From Saprospiraceae bacterium (GTDB lineage: Bacteria > Bacteroidota > Bacteroidia > Chitinophagales > Saprospiraceae), in the NCBI GenBank assembly GCA_022448945.1, contig JAKVCV010000022.1, positions 1-64,000 of the forward strand: 64,000 bases of DNA. Direction: 5' to 3'. Below are positions 29,632 through 40,800 of this stretch, piece by piece. Below the pieces are notes generated by a model. That model made no database searches. It had not been told where the DNA came from and saw nothing but the letters and a program-made list of their open reading frames with translations. The number at the start of each line of letters is the position of its first letter. Position 1 is the first letter of the stretch. The translations under genes and the position numbers were made by a program.

Positions 29632-30506
29632 CTTTTTAATTTGTTAGCTACACTTTTCAAAATAACAACAGGGTTATAAAAAAAAGATTTTAAGAAAAAT
29701 AACATACCTCTGCTTTTGTTATTACCATCACCCCACCAGGACGCTCCAACAATCTTGTACATTTTTGCAAAACAATATCGTTCAAATTTTTTTGAATGGA
29801 AAAGGTTATTATCCTTAGCACATTTATATGTAAATAAAGCATCTTTTTCCATATGTGCAACATTATTGTGCATATTATTTGAGTGAATTCTATATGACCA
29901 TAAGGGTATTGGTACCCTGCCAACTTTAAAATATTTGGCTACCCGAAAGAAAAACTCCTGATCTGCTGCATTTGCAAGTCCAGTGTTAAATGCACCTGTT
30001 TTTTCAATCACTTTTCTTTTCACTAGAATGCTACTTGGTGCAGGAATACATGTGCCTTCCCATCCCAATAAGTCTTCTAACAGCCACCCTTCTTTACCTC
30101 TAATAATTTCTCCTGTTTCTTGAGACGCACTATTAATAATCATTGCATCTGAATGTACTAAGCCTAATTCCTCGTCTAATTCAAATTTTTCAAGTTTTTT
30201 TTCAATATTACCAGAAGACCAAATGTCATCGGCATCTAAAAACCCCAGATATTCACCTTTAGAAAGCTTGTATCCATGGTTTCTTGCTGCGGATACTCCT
30301 GCATTCTTTTGTGTAATATATTGTATTCTTTTATCTTCTGATAATAATTTATTAATAATAACATCTTGATTATCAGTAGAGCCATCATTAATTATGATTA
30401 GTTCAAGATTCTTATGAGTTTGAGCTAAGACTGAACGGACCGTTTCCTCAATGTATAAACCAGCATTATAGGCTGGTATGATTACAGAAACTAAAACCTC
30501 TTTCAT
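29628..30506 (-). CDS. Glycosyltransferase family 2
   Basis: VSVIIPAYNAGLYIEETVRSVLAQTHKNLELIIINDGSTDN; GEYLGFLDADDIW; 4-nt overlap at 29628-29631. Confidence 0.93.
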   Translation of the reverse strand: MKEVLVSVIIPAYNAGLYIEETVRSVLAQTHKNLELIIINDGSTDNQDVIINKLLSEDKRIQYITQKNAGVSAARNHGYKLSKGEYLGFLDADDIWSSGNIEKKLEKFELDEELGLVHSDAMIINSASQETGEIIRGKEGWLLEDLLGWEGTCIPAPSSILVKRKVIEKTGAFNTGLANAADQEFFFRVAKYFKVGRVPIPLWSYRIHSNNMHNNVAHMEKDALFTYKCAKDNNLFHSKKFERYCFAKMYKIVGASWWGDGNNKSRGMLFFLKSFFYNPVVILKSVANKLKR

Positions 30507-30535
30507 TTGTTAATTCATGTTTTTGTAGGTTAAAA

Positions 30536-31663
30536 TCAGGTATGTCTTTCAACCAACTTACTGGCATTTTTTAATACATTTTCAAAGGTATAATGCATGG
30601 CATGGTCTATCCGCAATTGTTCTAATTCAGGTGCTTCGCCATTATTTAAAAAGGATTCAATTAAATTCAATTGTTCTTCCCCATCATTGTGCATATACAT
30701 AATATTCCCCAGGTCTTTATATTCGCTAAAAACAGGCCCAAAAACGGGTTTCCCTTGTGTTAGATATACCAGTGTTTTGTGATGATGAACGGTATTTGCA
30801 TGGTATTCCATGTCCATAAAGGAAATACAGAATTTAGCATTTTTTATATAATTTTTTAGCGTTTTAAAGTGCCTTGACCCAATAGAATGGAGGTTGTTGT
30901 ATTTTTTTTCTTCAAAAATACGTTTTGCAGCTGTTAGGTCCTTTTCCTTTATAGGGCGGCTATATAGCCTCAATGGTCCAACAAAAAGAAAAGGAACATC
31001 TGGAAATTTAGTAATAGCACGTTCAAGTAAAGAAAAGTCCATCCGATGGTCTATTACTCCTGCATATAAAGCATAGTCTTTAATTTCAATATCCATATTA
31101 TTAAGTTCTTCAGGGCTTGTAATAAATTCTTCTGAAGAAATTCCATGTGGGACAACATATTTTGGAGCACTGAAATCTCCATAATCATCCAGAAAGCGCT
31201 GGGAAGTAGCAAAAAGCAAGTCGGAATTTTTACATAATTCATGTTCTCCCAGGTATTGGAAATAATAAAAATCAACGCAATGGTAAATGCCAAACTTGCA
31301 ACCCAATAGTTTATGGTTGTACAGACGTAAAGGATCAAATGCCCACAGAATAGTATCCTCAATACCTTTTTTTTGAAAATAATTCTTAAGGTGTTTTGAT
31401 ATTAACTTATTATTCAACCTGTTAAGGAAGCTACTTCTTAATGGTAGAAAATTTTCATAATTTATATAATGTAAATTTTCATTGTATGCCCCCTCAGTAA
31501 TGGGGTTAGAGAATAGATTACTTAACCGCCATTTAGTAGGAGGGTTGATAAAGTAGACTGTATTTTTTTTTGATAATTCATAAGCATAGTTCTGCTTTGA
31601 ATACCAAAGGTCGCCCCATGGTTCGTTAGATGTTATTAGTATTGTTTGGTTTTCTAACTTCAT
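30536..31663 (-). CDS. Glycosyltransferase (GT-B-like)
   Basis: ILWAFDPLRLYNHKLLGCKFGIYHCVDFYYFQY; YALYAGVIDHRMDFSLLERAITKFPDVPFLFVGP. Confidence 0.75.
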   Translation of the reverse strand: MKLENQTILITSNEPWGDLWYSKQNYAYELSKKNTVYFINPPTKWRLSNLFSNPITEGAYNENLHYINYENFLPLRSSFLNRLNNKLISKHLKNYFQKKGIEDTILWAFDPLRLYNHKLLGCKFGIYHCVDFYYFQYLGEHELCKNSDLLFATSQRFLDDYGDFSAPKYVVPHGISSEEFITSPEELNNMDIEIKDYALYAGVIDHRMDFSLLERAITKFPDVPFLFVGPLRLYSRPIKEKDLTAAKRIFEEKKYNNLHSIGSRHFKTLKNYIKNAKFCISFMDMEYHANTVHHHKTLVYLTQGKPVFGPVFSEYKDLGNIMYMHNDGEEQLNLIESFLNNGEAPELEQLRIDHAMHYTFENVLKNASKLVERHT

Positions 31664-31732
31664 TTTTTCTTTTGGGCTAAGATAATAAATAATCGGGTTA
31701 ACTTTCTGAAGTCGAAATTTGAAATTGTCTAA

Positions 31733-32821
31733 TTAAGTATTTTTTAATAGTGTATTTACAATCCGTTCAGATGTTTTTCCATCCCATAATTCTGGAATTT
31801 CACCTTTTTTCCAGTTATCAGATTTTAATTTATTAAACGCTGCAATGATTTTTTTATGATTAAGACCGATTAATTCATTTGTTCCTAAGGTAATTGTTTC
31901 AGGACGTTCAGTATTTTCCCGAAGTGTAAAACAGGGAACTCCTAAATACGTTGTTTCTTCTTGTATTCCTCCGGAATCGGTAAGTACAGCATAAGCATTT
32001 TTCACCATATATATAAATTGTAGATAACGCATAGGTTCAACCATAATTACGTTTTCAGGCATTCCGACAGCTTTAAGTTGGTTTTGTGTCCGAGGGTGAG
32101 CAGGGAAAATAATAGGTTTATCTCCTGCTTGTGTTCCGAGTAATAAAATGAGTTCTTGTAAGCTTTTTTCTTCATCTACATTTGACGGTCTGTGTAGTGT
32201 CATTAAATAATAAGATCCTTTTGTGAGCGCAAGATCTTTCCAGACTGGTGGCATTTCAATTCTTTCAAGATTGGAAATAAGAGAATCTATCATAACATTA
32301 CCCACAAAAAATATATTGTTTGCATCTGCTCCCATCTTCAATAACTTTTCACCAGCTTCTGGAGTAGTAGTAAAAAATATATCGGCTATTGAATCTGTTA
32401 CCATTCGATTTATTTCTTCGGGCATTCTCAGATCATAGGATCTCAACCCGGCTTCAACATGAATAACTTTTGTATTCATTTTTTTTGCTACAAGCGTACA
32501 GGCCATTGTCGAATTAACATCACCTACAACCAATAAATAGTCACATGGATGATTTAATAATTCCTGTTCAAAAGCGATCATTATTTTTGCAGTCTGTACA
32601 GCATGACTAGCTGAACCTACTTCAAGATTGGCATTAGGGAGTGGGATATTTAGGTCGTCAAAAAAGTTTTGACTTAATTTTTTATCATAATGTTGACCAG
32701 TATGAATTAATCTAAAATTTATATCTGCACCTTTTTCAGTTTTTGCTTTTTTCATAGCATGGATAATAGGCGCTATTTTCATAAAATTTGGTCTTGCTCC
32801 AGCTATTAATGTGATTTTCAT
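31733..32821 (-). CDS. wecB: Non-hydrolysing UDP-N-acetylglucosamine 2-epimerase
   Basis: IAGARPNFMKIAPIIHAMK; HTGQHYD; VVGDVNSTMAC; HVEAGLRSYDLRMPEEINR; LTDSGGIQEE. Confidence 0.93.
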   Translation of the reverse strand: MKITLIAGARPNFMKIAPIIHAMKKAKTEKGADINFRLIHTGQHYDKKLSQNFFDDLNIPLPNANLEVGSASHAVQTAKIMIAFEQELLNHPCDYLLVVGDVNSTMACTLVAKKMNTKVIHVEAGLRSYDLRMPEEINRMVTDSIADIFFTTTPEAGEKLLKMGADANNIFFVGNVMIDSLISNLERIEMPPVWKDLALTKGSYYLMTLHRPSNVDEEKSLQELILLLGTQAGDKPIIFPAHPRTQNQLKAVGMPENVIMVEPMRYLQFIYMVKNAYAVLTDSGGIQEETTYLGVPCFTLRENTERPETITLGTNELIGLNHKKIIAAFNKLKSDNWKKGEIPELWDGKTSERIVNTLLKNT

Positions 32822-33393
32822 AAAGTTTGTTGAAGAAATTAATAAATAACAAAAGAGCTTTTATGTGTTTAATCAAAAAAAGGGCTTTTGTTAATTGTTT
32901 GAATTAGTTTAATATACAATAATTCATAAATAAGGTTAATAGAATGTTTAGCTGGATTTCAGAATTGGACCTATATGAAATATTTTTAGATTCAATTCTA
33001 TTGTTATTTTGGTTGTTTAAAAGTTGATATTTAATTTTCAAAATTACAACATTTTTGCAGATAGGAACTATTTAAAACTATTTTTTTTCATACTTTTTCG
33101 TTTTTGATTTAACGTTTTATGAGTATACAATAATTAATTAAAACTTGTATGATTATATTTATGTAAATTAATACTTATCAGGTTGTTATGCTATAATAAC
33201 GAATAATTCTATCTGTTAATAATTTAGATCTAATTGTATATTTTGTTTCTAGATTGTCAAGGATTACATGGCAGGAAGTAAATTTTTAGAGAATTCTTTC
33301 TAATACACAAGGAATATTCCTTTAATTTTTCGACTTTTGCTTTTTTTAGACATAAACATATTTTCAAGAGAGTAATAATGTAATAATATATAG

Positions 33394-34686
33394 ATGTATA
33401 ATCAGATTATAAATAAAGAAAAAAAAATAGCAGTTATTGGATTAGGATATGTAGGACTCCCTATAGCTTTAGCCTTTGCTAGAAAAGTTAGTGTTATAGG
33501 TTTTGATATAAATTCTGATAGAATTGAAATGATGAAAAGGGGTGTTGACCCTTCTAAGGAATTAGTATTGGAAGATTTTCAAGCGTGTGATATTCATTTT
33601 ACTTCAGAAATTGAGGAATTAAGAATGGCAAGCTTTTATATAATTGCTGTACCAACACCTATTGATAATTCACGTGTCCCAAATCTTAAGCCCCTTTTTA
33701 GTGCTTCTAATACTGTTGGACAAGTCCTTGAGCAAGGAGATTATGTTGTTTTTGAATCAACAGTTTATCCCGGTTGTACTGAAGAAGATTGTTTGCCGAT
33801 TCTGGAAAAATTATCTGGTTTGAAATTGGGCGAAGGCTTCAAAATTGGTTATTCTCCTGAGCGAATTAATCCAGGTGATAAGGAAAGAACTATAGAAAAA
33901 ATTGTTAAGGTTGTTTCAGGTTCTGATGGTCACGCACTAAACGTTATATCAGACGTATATAAACTAATTATTGATGCAGGTGTATTTTGTGCTTCTTCTA
34001 TCAAGGTAGCTGAAGCTGCTAAAGTTATAGAGAATACTCAACGTGATCTAAATATTGCACTGATGAATGAATTGTCTGTAATATTTGATAAAATGGATAT
34101 TGCTACGCATGATGTTTTAGAAGCAGCAGGAACTAAATGGAACTTTCTTAAATTTTTCCCAGGCTTAGTAGGAGGTCATTGCATAGGTGTTGACCCTTAT
34201 TATTTAACATATAAAGCAAAGAAATTAGGTTATACTCCTCAGGTGATTTTAAGTGGAAGGAGAATCAATGATAATATGTCAAAACATGTGGCTACAAAGA
34301 TTGTACAGATTCTCTTGAAACAGGAGAAGATACTTAAAGTATCGAATGTCCTTGTGATGGGGGTTACTTTTAAAGAGAATGTTTCAGATATAAGAAATTC
34401 TAAGGTGGCTGATGTAGTTTATGCACTTAAGGAATTTTCAGTCAATGTTGATGTTGTTGATCCATGTGCATCATCAGAAGATGTAGAAAAAGAATATGGT
34501 TTCTCTCTTTTAAATAAGCCTGATAAACTTTATGATGCCATAGTTGTTGCTGTAGCACATGATGATTATAAAAAAATAAACTCAGATTTTTTTGTTTCTT
34601 TAAGTGTTGGAACACCTTTTGTGATTGATTTAAAGAATATTTTTGCCAAAGAAGTACTCAAGGACTTTATTGTATGGCGTTTATAA
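33394..34686 (+). CDS. UDP-N-acetyl-hexosamine 6-dehydrogenase (TviB/WbpA/WbpO-like)
   Basis: IAVIGLGYVGLPIALAFA; VESTVYPGCTEEDCLP-type loop; GLVGGHCIGVDPYYLTYKAKKLGY. Confidence 0.93.
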   Translation: MYNQIINKEKKIAVIGLGYVGLPIALAFARKVSVIGFDINSDRIEMMKRGVDPSKELVLEDFQACDIHFTSEIEELRMASFYIIAVPTPIDNSRVPNLKPLFSASNTVGQVLEQGDYVVFESTVYPGCTEEDCLPILEKLSGLKLGEGFKIGYSPERINPGDKERTIEKIVKVVSGSDGHALNVISDVYKLIIDAGVFCASSIKVAEAAKVIENTQRDLNIALMNELSVIFDKMDIATHDVLEAAGTKWNFLKFFPGLVGGHCIGVDPYYLTYKAKKLGYTPQVILSGRRINDNMSKHVATKIVQILLKQEKILKVSNVLVMGVTFKENVSDIRNSKVADVVYALKEFSVNVDVVDPCASSEDVEKEYGFSLLNKPDKLYDAIVVAVAHDDYKKINSDFFVSLSVGTPFVIDLKNIFAKEVLKDFIVWRL

Positions 34687-34850
34687 TTATAAAATATCTT
34701 AATCGCTTTTTTGCCCTTTTTGTTTTTTAGTTGAATATCACTATCTTCGACATCATAAACTCGCTTTTTAATCTCTTATACACATAAGTGAGAACAATTT
34801 TATCTTTCCACAATTATATGGATAAATCTTTTTGTAACTCAACCTAATAA

Positions 34851-37800
34851 ATGAATATGAAAGTTGTTGACTGGATTTGTTATATTTTGCTGTTTATTTT
34901 TCCTATAATATCAATGGCTCAACCTGTAGTTAATCTAGGCCCAGATACTACTATTTGTGGTTCATATACTTTAGATGCTGCAAATACTGGGGCTACATTT
35001 TTGTGGAGTACTGGTGAATCTTTGCAAACTATTACAGTTGATAGTACAGCTGTATACTGGGTAGATGTAACAGATATGAACGGAACTATTAGAGATAGTG
35101 TTTATGTTATTGTTCAACCAATCCCATCAATTATATTACAACCTATTGATAGTTTTTATTGTGGAGGATTTAAGGAAATTATTTCTGCATCAACAAGTGG
35201 AAATGTAATTTGGACAGATTCTTCAGCAAATGTCTTAGGGGTAGGTGATACACTTAATTATAACATTCAGAGTGATGTGACATTGTATTATCAAGCTAGT
35301 GCATTAACCCCCGTTTTAACTCCAGTTGGTTTGCAGAATTTTACTAGTGGTGCATATTTTAATTCAGGTCAGAATGGACGGGGCGTTGTATTTGATGTGT
35401 TCGAACAAATACGCCTTGAATATGTATGGATTAGTATTGATAATGGACCTTTTACAGCTACAATAGAGTTATTGGATGGTGCAAATATGGTTGTCTATTC
35501 AACTAATATTAATCTATCATCTGCTGGAAATCATAAGATAATATTAGGTTATGACATCCCTGTTGGTTCAGGATATACACTTAAAATGAATGCTATAAAC
35601 GGTGGGAAAATATATTGTCAATATCCATTTTCTTCATGGAGTGGGCTCACATATCCATTTTTGAGTATGACTACAGGTGTGGTTTCAAATGTATATTCTT
35701 TTTTTTATAACTGGGGTGTTAGTTTGGCATCTAATGGAGTTTGTTCAAGTAGTTTGGATAGTGTACATTTAGGCCTTTTACCTACTCCTGTTGTTGATTT
35801 GGGACAAGATACTGTTGTTTGTGGTGATAGTCTTATTCTTGATGCAACATTTGTTGGAGTTAGTGTTAATTATATTTGGTCTACTTTAAATACAAGTAAT
35901 ACAATTAGTGCTAATTCCACAGGACAATATTCAGTCACTGTAGTTGAAAGTGGTAGTTGTTCCTCATCAGATTCTATATTTCTTACTTTACAAACTCAAC
36001 CGTTAATTATTTATTCACCTCAGGATACTACTATTTGTGGTGGTGCGATTCCAATCATTGCTAGCCCGAATACAGGGAATGTAATTTGGCAAGATAGTAT
36101 TGGTGAAGTATTAGGTGTGGGCGACACCCTCCATTATAATCTTCAAAATGATGTGACTCTGTATTATCATGCAAGTGCTAAAACCCCTGTTACAACCACA
36201 GTTGGGTTGCCTGATTTTACAGGTGGAACCTATTTTAATTCTGGTCAAAATGGACGGGGCGTAGTATTTGATGTGTTTCAACAAATACGCCTTGAACATG
36301 TATGGATAAGTGTAGATAATGGACCATTTACGGCTACTATAGAATTATTGGATGGTTCAAACACGGTTCTATATACTACAAATATTAATCTGTCTTCGTC
36401 AGGTAATCATAAAGTTATTTTAGAGTTTGATATCCCAGTTGGCAATGCATATACACTTAAAATGAGTGCTATAACTGGAGGGAATATATATTGTCAATTC
36501 CCATTTAGTAGTTGGAATACATTAACATATCCATTTTTGAGTATGACTACAGGTGTGGTTTCAAATGTATATTCTTTTTTTTATAACTGGGGCGTTAGTT
36601 TGACTCCTAATGGGATATGTAAGGGAAGTACTGATAGTGTGTCATTGGTTGTTTTGCCGACGCCTTCTATAGATTTGGGTTCTGATACAGTAATTTGTGG
36701 TGATAGCCTTTCTCTTGATGCTACTTATTCGGGGATGAATATTTCTTATCTATGGAATACAACTAGTACTTCTTCTGTTATTACAGCGGACTCAAGTGGT
36801 AAATATACAGTTACAGTTACTGAAAATGGGGACTGTTTTGATATTGATTCAATCAATTTAACTTTTTACACACAACCTATAATTACAAGTTTTCCTGCAG
36901 ATACTTCACTATGTGTAGGTGTTGTTCCTATAATTTCAAGTTTAAATACAGGAAATATAATATGGGAGGATAGTTTAGGAAATCTTTTAGGTGTAGGGGA
37001 CACATTACATTATGATCTTCAGAATGATATTACTCTGTATTATCAGGCTAGTGAAAAAATACCTATTACAACTAGTGTAGGTTTAACTGATTTTTCAGGG
37101 GGGGGATATTATAATTCGGGCCAGAATGGAAGAGGAATTAAGTTTGATGTATTTCAAGATTTACGTCTTGAACATGTATGGATAAGTGTAGATAACGGAC
37201 CCTTTACTTCAACAATTGAATTACTCGATGGTTCTAATACAGTATTGAATATAACTAATGTAAACGTGCCTTCGGCAGGGAATCATAAAGTAATATTGGG
37301 TTTTGATATTCCTGTTGGAACAAATTATACTCTGAGAATGACAGCCATTAGTGGTGGTAATATTTACTGTCAATCTCCTTTTTCTAATTGGGGGTCGCTC
37401 ACATATCCTTTTCTGGATATGACTACAGGTGTGGTTGCTTCAGTATATTCTTTTTTCTATAATTGGGGTATCAGTTTAACACCTAATGGGTTTTGTGAAA
37501 GTACTTTTGATAGTGTTTCTTTACTTGTTTTGCCAACTCCAAAGATAAATATAGGAGTGGATACTATAATATGTGGTGATAGCTTGTTGTTGGATGGTAC
37601 TTATATAGGGTCAGGAATTACATATTTTTGGAGTAACTCAAGTACTGATCCAACTACTTATGCTACAAGTACTGGTGAGTATTCATTAACAGTAACAGAA
37701 AATAATATTTGCTCAGATATTGATACTATAAATCTAGAATTTTTCACACAGCCTTTTATTACTTCATTACTTAATGATACTTCATATTGTAGAGGGAATA

Positions 37801-40800
37801 CTGAGATTATTAGCGCATCTAATTTTGGTTCTATATATTGGGAAGAGCCGATTGGAAATATAATTGCTTTAGGAGATACTTTGAATTATGATATGCAAGA
37901 TACTACAATTCTTTATTATAAGGCAAGTAATTTAATTCCGGTTAATTCGACGGTAGGATTATCAACTTTTTCTGGGGGCAATTTTTTTACAGCACAAAAT
38001 GGCAAAGGGATTCAATTTGATGTTTTGCAAGATCTCCGTTTACATTATGTTTGGATAAAAGTTGATAATGGTCCTTTTTCAGGTACTATTGAATTGCAGG
38101 ACAATAACAATAATACTATTTATTCAACTCTAGTCAATTTACCTAGTTCTGGAGAATATAAGATAGAATTAGATTATGATATTCAAATTGGAACTGGGTA
38201 TACTTTATACATGTTTAACATAACTGGTGGTGGAATATATTGTCAATTTCCATTTAGTTCTTGGAATTCGCTCACATATCCATTTTTAGATATGACAACA
38301 GGTGTTGCACCTACAGTTTATTCCTTTTTTTATAATTGGGAAATTAGTTTGACCCCTAACGGGGCTTGTGAAAGTACTTATGATAGTGTGATTTTGGATT
38401 TGTTACCTACGCCCGAAGTGGATCTGCAAGAGGATACTATTGCATGTGGTGATACATTAATTATTGATGTTTTTTATCCTGGTGCATCTTATTTATGGGG
38501 GAATACGGGCTTCACAACAAGTTCAATTACAATTACGCAAGAGGGATTTTATGAGGTTTCTTCTACTATCGGTATCTGTAATGATTCAGATTCAATTAAT
38601 GTATATTTGAATTCTCCGCCGTCAACATTAGTGACATCTCAGGATACAACAACATGTGCAGGGTTTATTGAACGAAAGGCTAATTATGCAGATTACTATG
38701 CCTGGTATACAGATTCAGTAGGAGGGAACTTGATTGGTCAAGGTAATCCATTTATGTATGATGCACAAGTAACAGATACAATATGGGTTGAAGGCCAAAA
38801 TTATTCAAACAAATACTATCTTCAAGGCTTAACTGATACTTTTGTTACTTCAAATGCTGCGTATTTTTATCCTGTTCAGCAAAGGGGGCTAATATTTGAT
38901 GTACATGAGAACATTCGATTGAAAACGGTTGCTATTTATGTTGAAGATGGTGATTTGTTATTAGCAAATATAGAATTACGAGATTATAATGGAGTATTAT
39001 TAAATTCATTAAGTATAAATGCTTCCTCAGGGGAAAATATAATAAATTTGGATTTTGATATTCTTAAAGGGCAGGATTATCAACTGGTTTTAACCAATTT
39101 CAATACTGCAGGGGTTTTAGTAGAAACGCCATTTTCTGGATTTCCCATTGTTGGTGATCAGGTGACTATTAAATCCAGTCTATATAGTTCTAATTATTAT
39201 AGATATTTTTATAAATGGAATGTTCAAACCCTAAGTTGTCCATCAGAAAGACAGCCAAGTATTGTCAACGTATTACCAACACCTATTATTGATTTTCCAG
39301 TAGATTCTATTATTTGTGGTGATACTTTGTTTTTTGATGCATCTGGTACTGGTGCTTCCACTTTTCTTTGGAGTACAGGAGACACATCATCTTTAATTAT
39401 TATAGATTCATCACAAACCCTTTCTCTTACTGGATCATTAGGAAATTGTACTGTTACTGATGATGTAAATGTTTTTATCATTCAACCACCTGATATTATT
39501 ATACCTCCTACTGATACTACTGTATGTCAAGGTACTCATACACTATATGCATCAGGTAATGCTGCATACTATGCATGGTATGATTCTCTAAATAGTACAG
39601 TCCCATTTGCAGTAGGTGATTCAGTTTTAATTGGGTTTCATGATTCTACTACACTCTGGGTAGAAGGAACGGGGTTTATATTGAATTCATTACACGTAGG
39701 AGCGAACTATAATTCAAGTTCAAATTTAAATTATTATGATCCAATACAAACGACAAATAAAACAAATAGGTATTTGGAATTTGATATAAATTCTCCTATT
39801 ATTTTAAATTCAGTATCTCTATATGCAGATACAGTAACTACTGCAACATTAACAATTAAAAAATATAGCTTTCCTATATTTACAAAATCAATTTCACTTA
39901 ATGCATTAGGAGAAAATATTATATCTATTGATACAATATTAGATATTGGTAATTATACTATTGAATTGAGTAATAATGCAGCAGGAGGAATATTGGTCTT
40001 ACAGCCGTTTTCAAATTTAAGTCAATTAAATACTTCTGAAATATCTTTTATACAGTCGTATCCTTCAGGGCAGTATCCTTGTTTTTTTGATTGGAGAATC
40101 TCAACACCTTCCTGTGCAACAGAAAGAAGATCTGTACGTGTAGATGTGCCTATTAATCCACCAATAAGGATGGTTTCAGATACTGCAACATGTTTATTTT
40201 CAACTATTACTTTGGATCCAATTGGATATGATTCTTTATATACTTATTTATGGGATGATTTTAGTACTGCTGATACATTATTAGTAGATAGTTCAGGCTA
40301 TTATGGTGTAACTGTTACTTATGATGGAAAATGTTCATCTGAAAAAGATGTTTTTGTGCAATTCCTTAGTACCCCAAACAACCCGGGTGTAACTGATACG
40401 AGTATTTGTTCTTCAAGAGATATACAACTCGGGCCTATTGTTAATGATGGAATAATGGTTTGGTATGATTCTAGTAATCTTGGTGAAACTGTTTATCTTT
40501 CATCGCCCCAAAATATATATGTTTCTGATACTACCAATTTTTGGTTTGATGTTGCTCCAAAAGCAACTACTCGTCTTGGACGCCAATCGTTTCCAAATCC
40601 TAATATTCCTATCTCTTATTCAAATTTTACTGTGCCTAATGAGTTTGATGTTCATCAGTATGCTATTTTAGATTCAGTTGCTCTTTATGTTGAAACTGCA
40701 CCAGCAACGATAGAGATTAAATTAGAAGATAGTACTACTATCCTTAATTCAACAACTTTTACTATTTTAGACGCAAAACAAAAGGTTTTTGTTCCGTTAA

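Noticed and set aside
32822-33393. 570-bp intergenic region between wecB and the dehydrogenase as a possible RNA gene or mobile-element remnant
   Set aside because: Divergent promoters explain the gap; no tRNA-like cloverleaf, terminal inverted repeats or strong hairpin recognised by eye.
36111-36299. Antisense ORF within the giant gene and similar short ORFs (39224-39481, 40465-40671, 40797-41127, 41716-41901)
   Set aside because: Low-complexity shadow frames inside an unambiguous 2451-codon gene.
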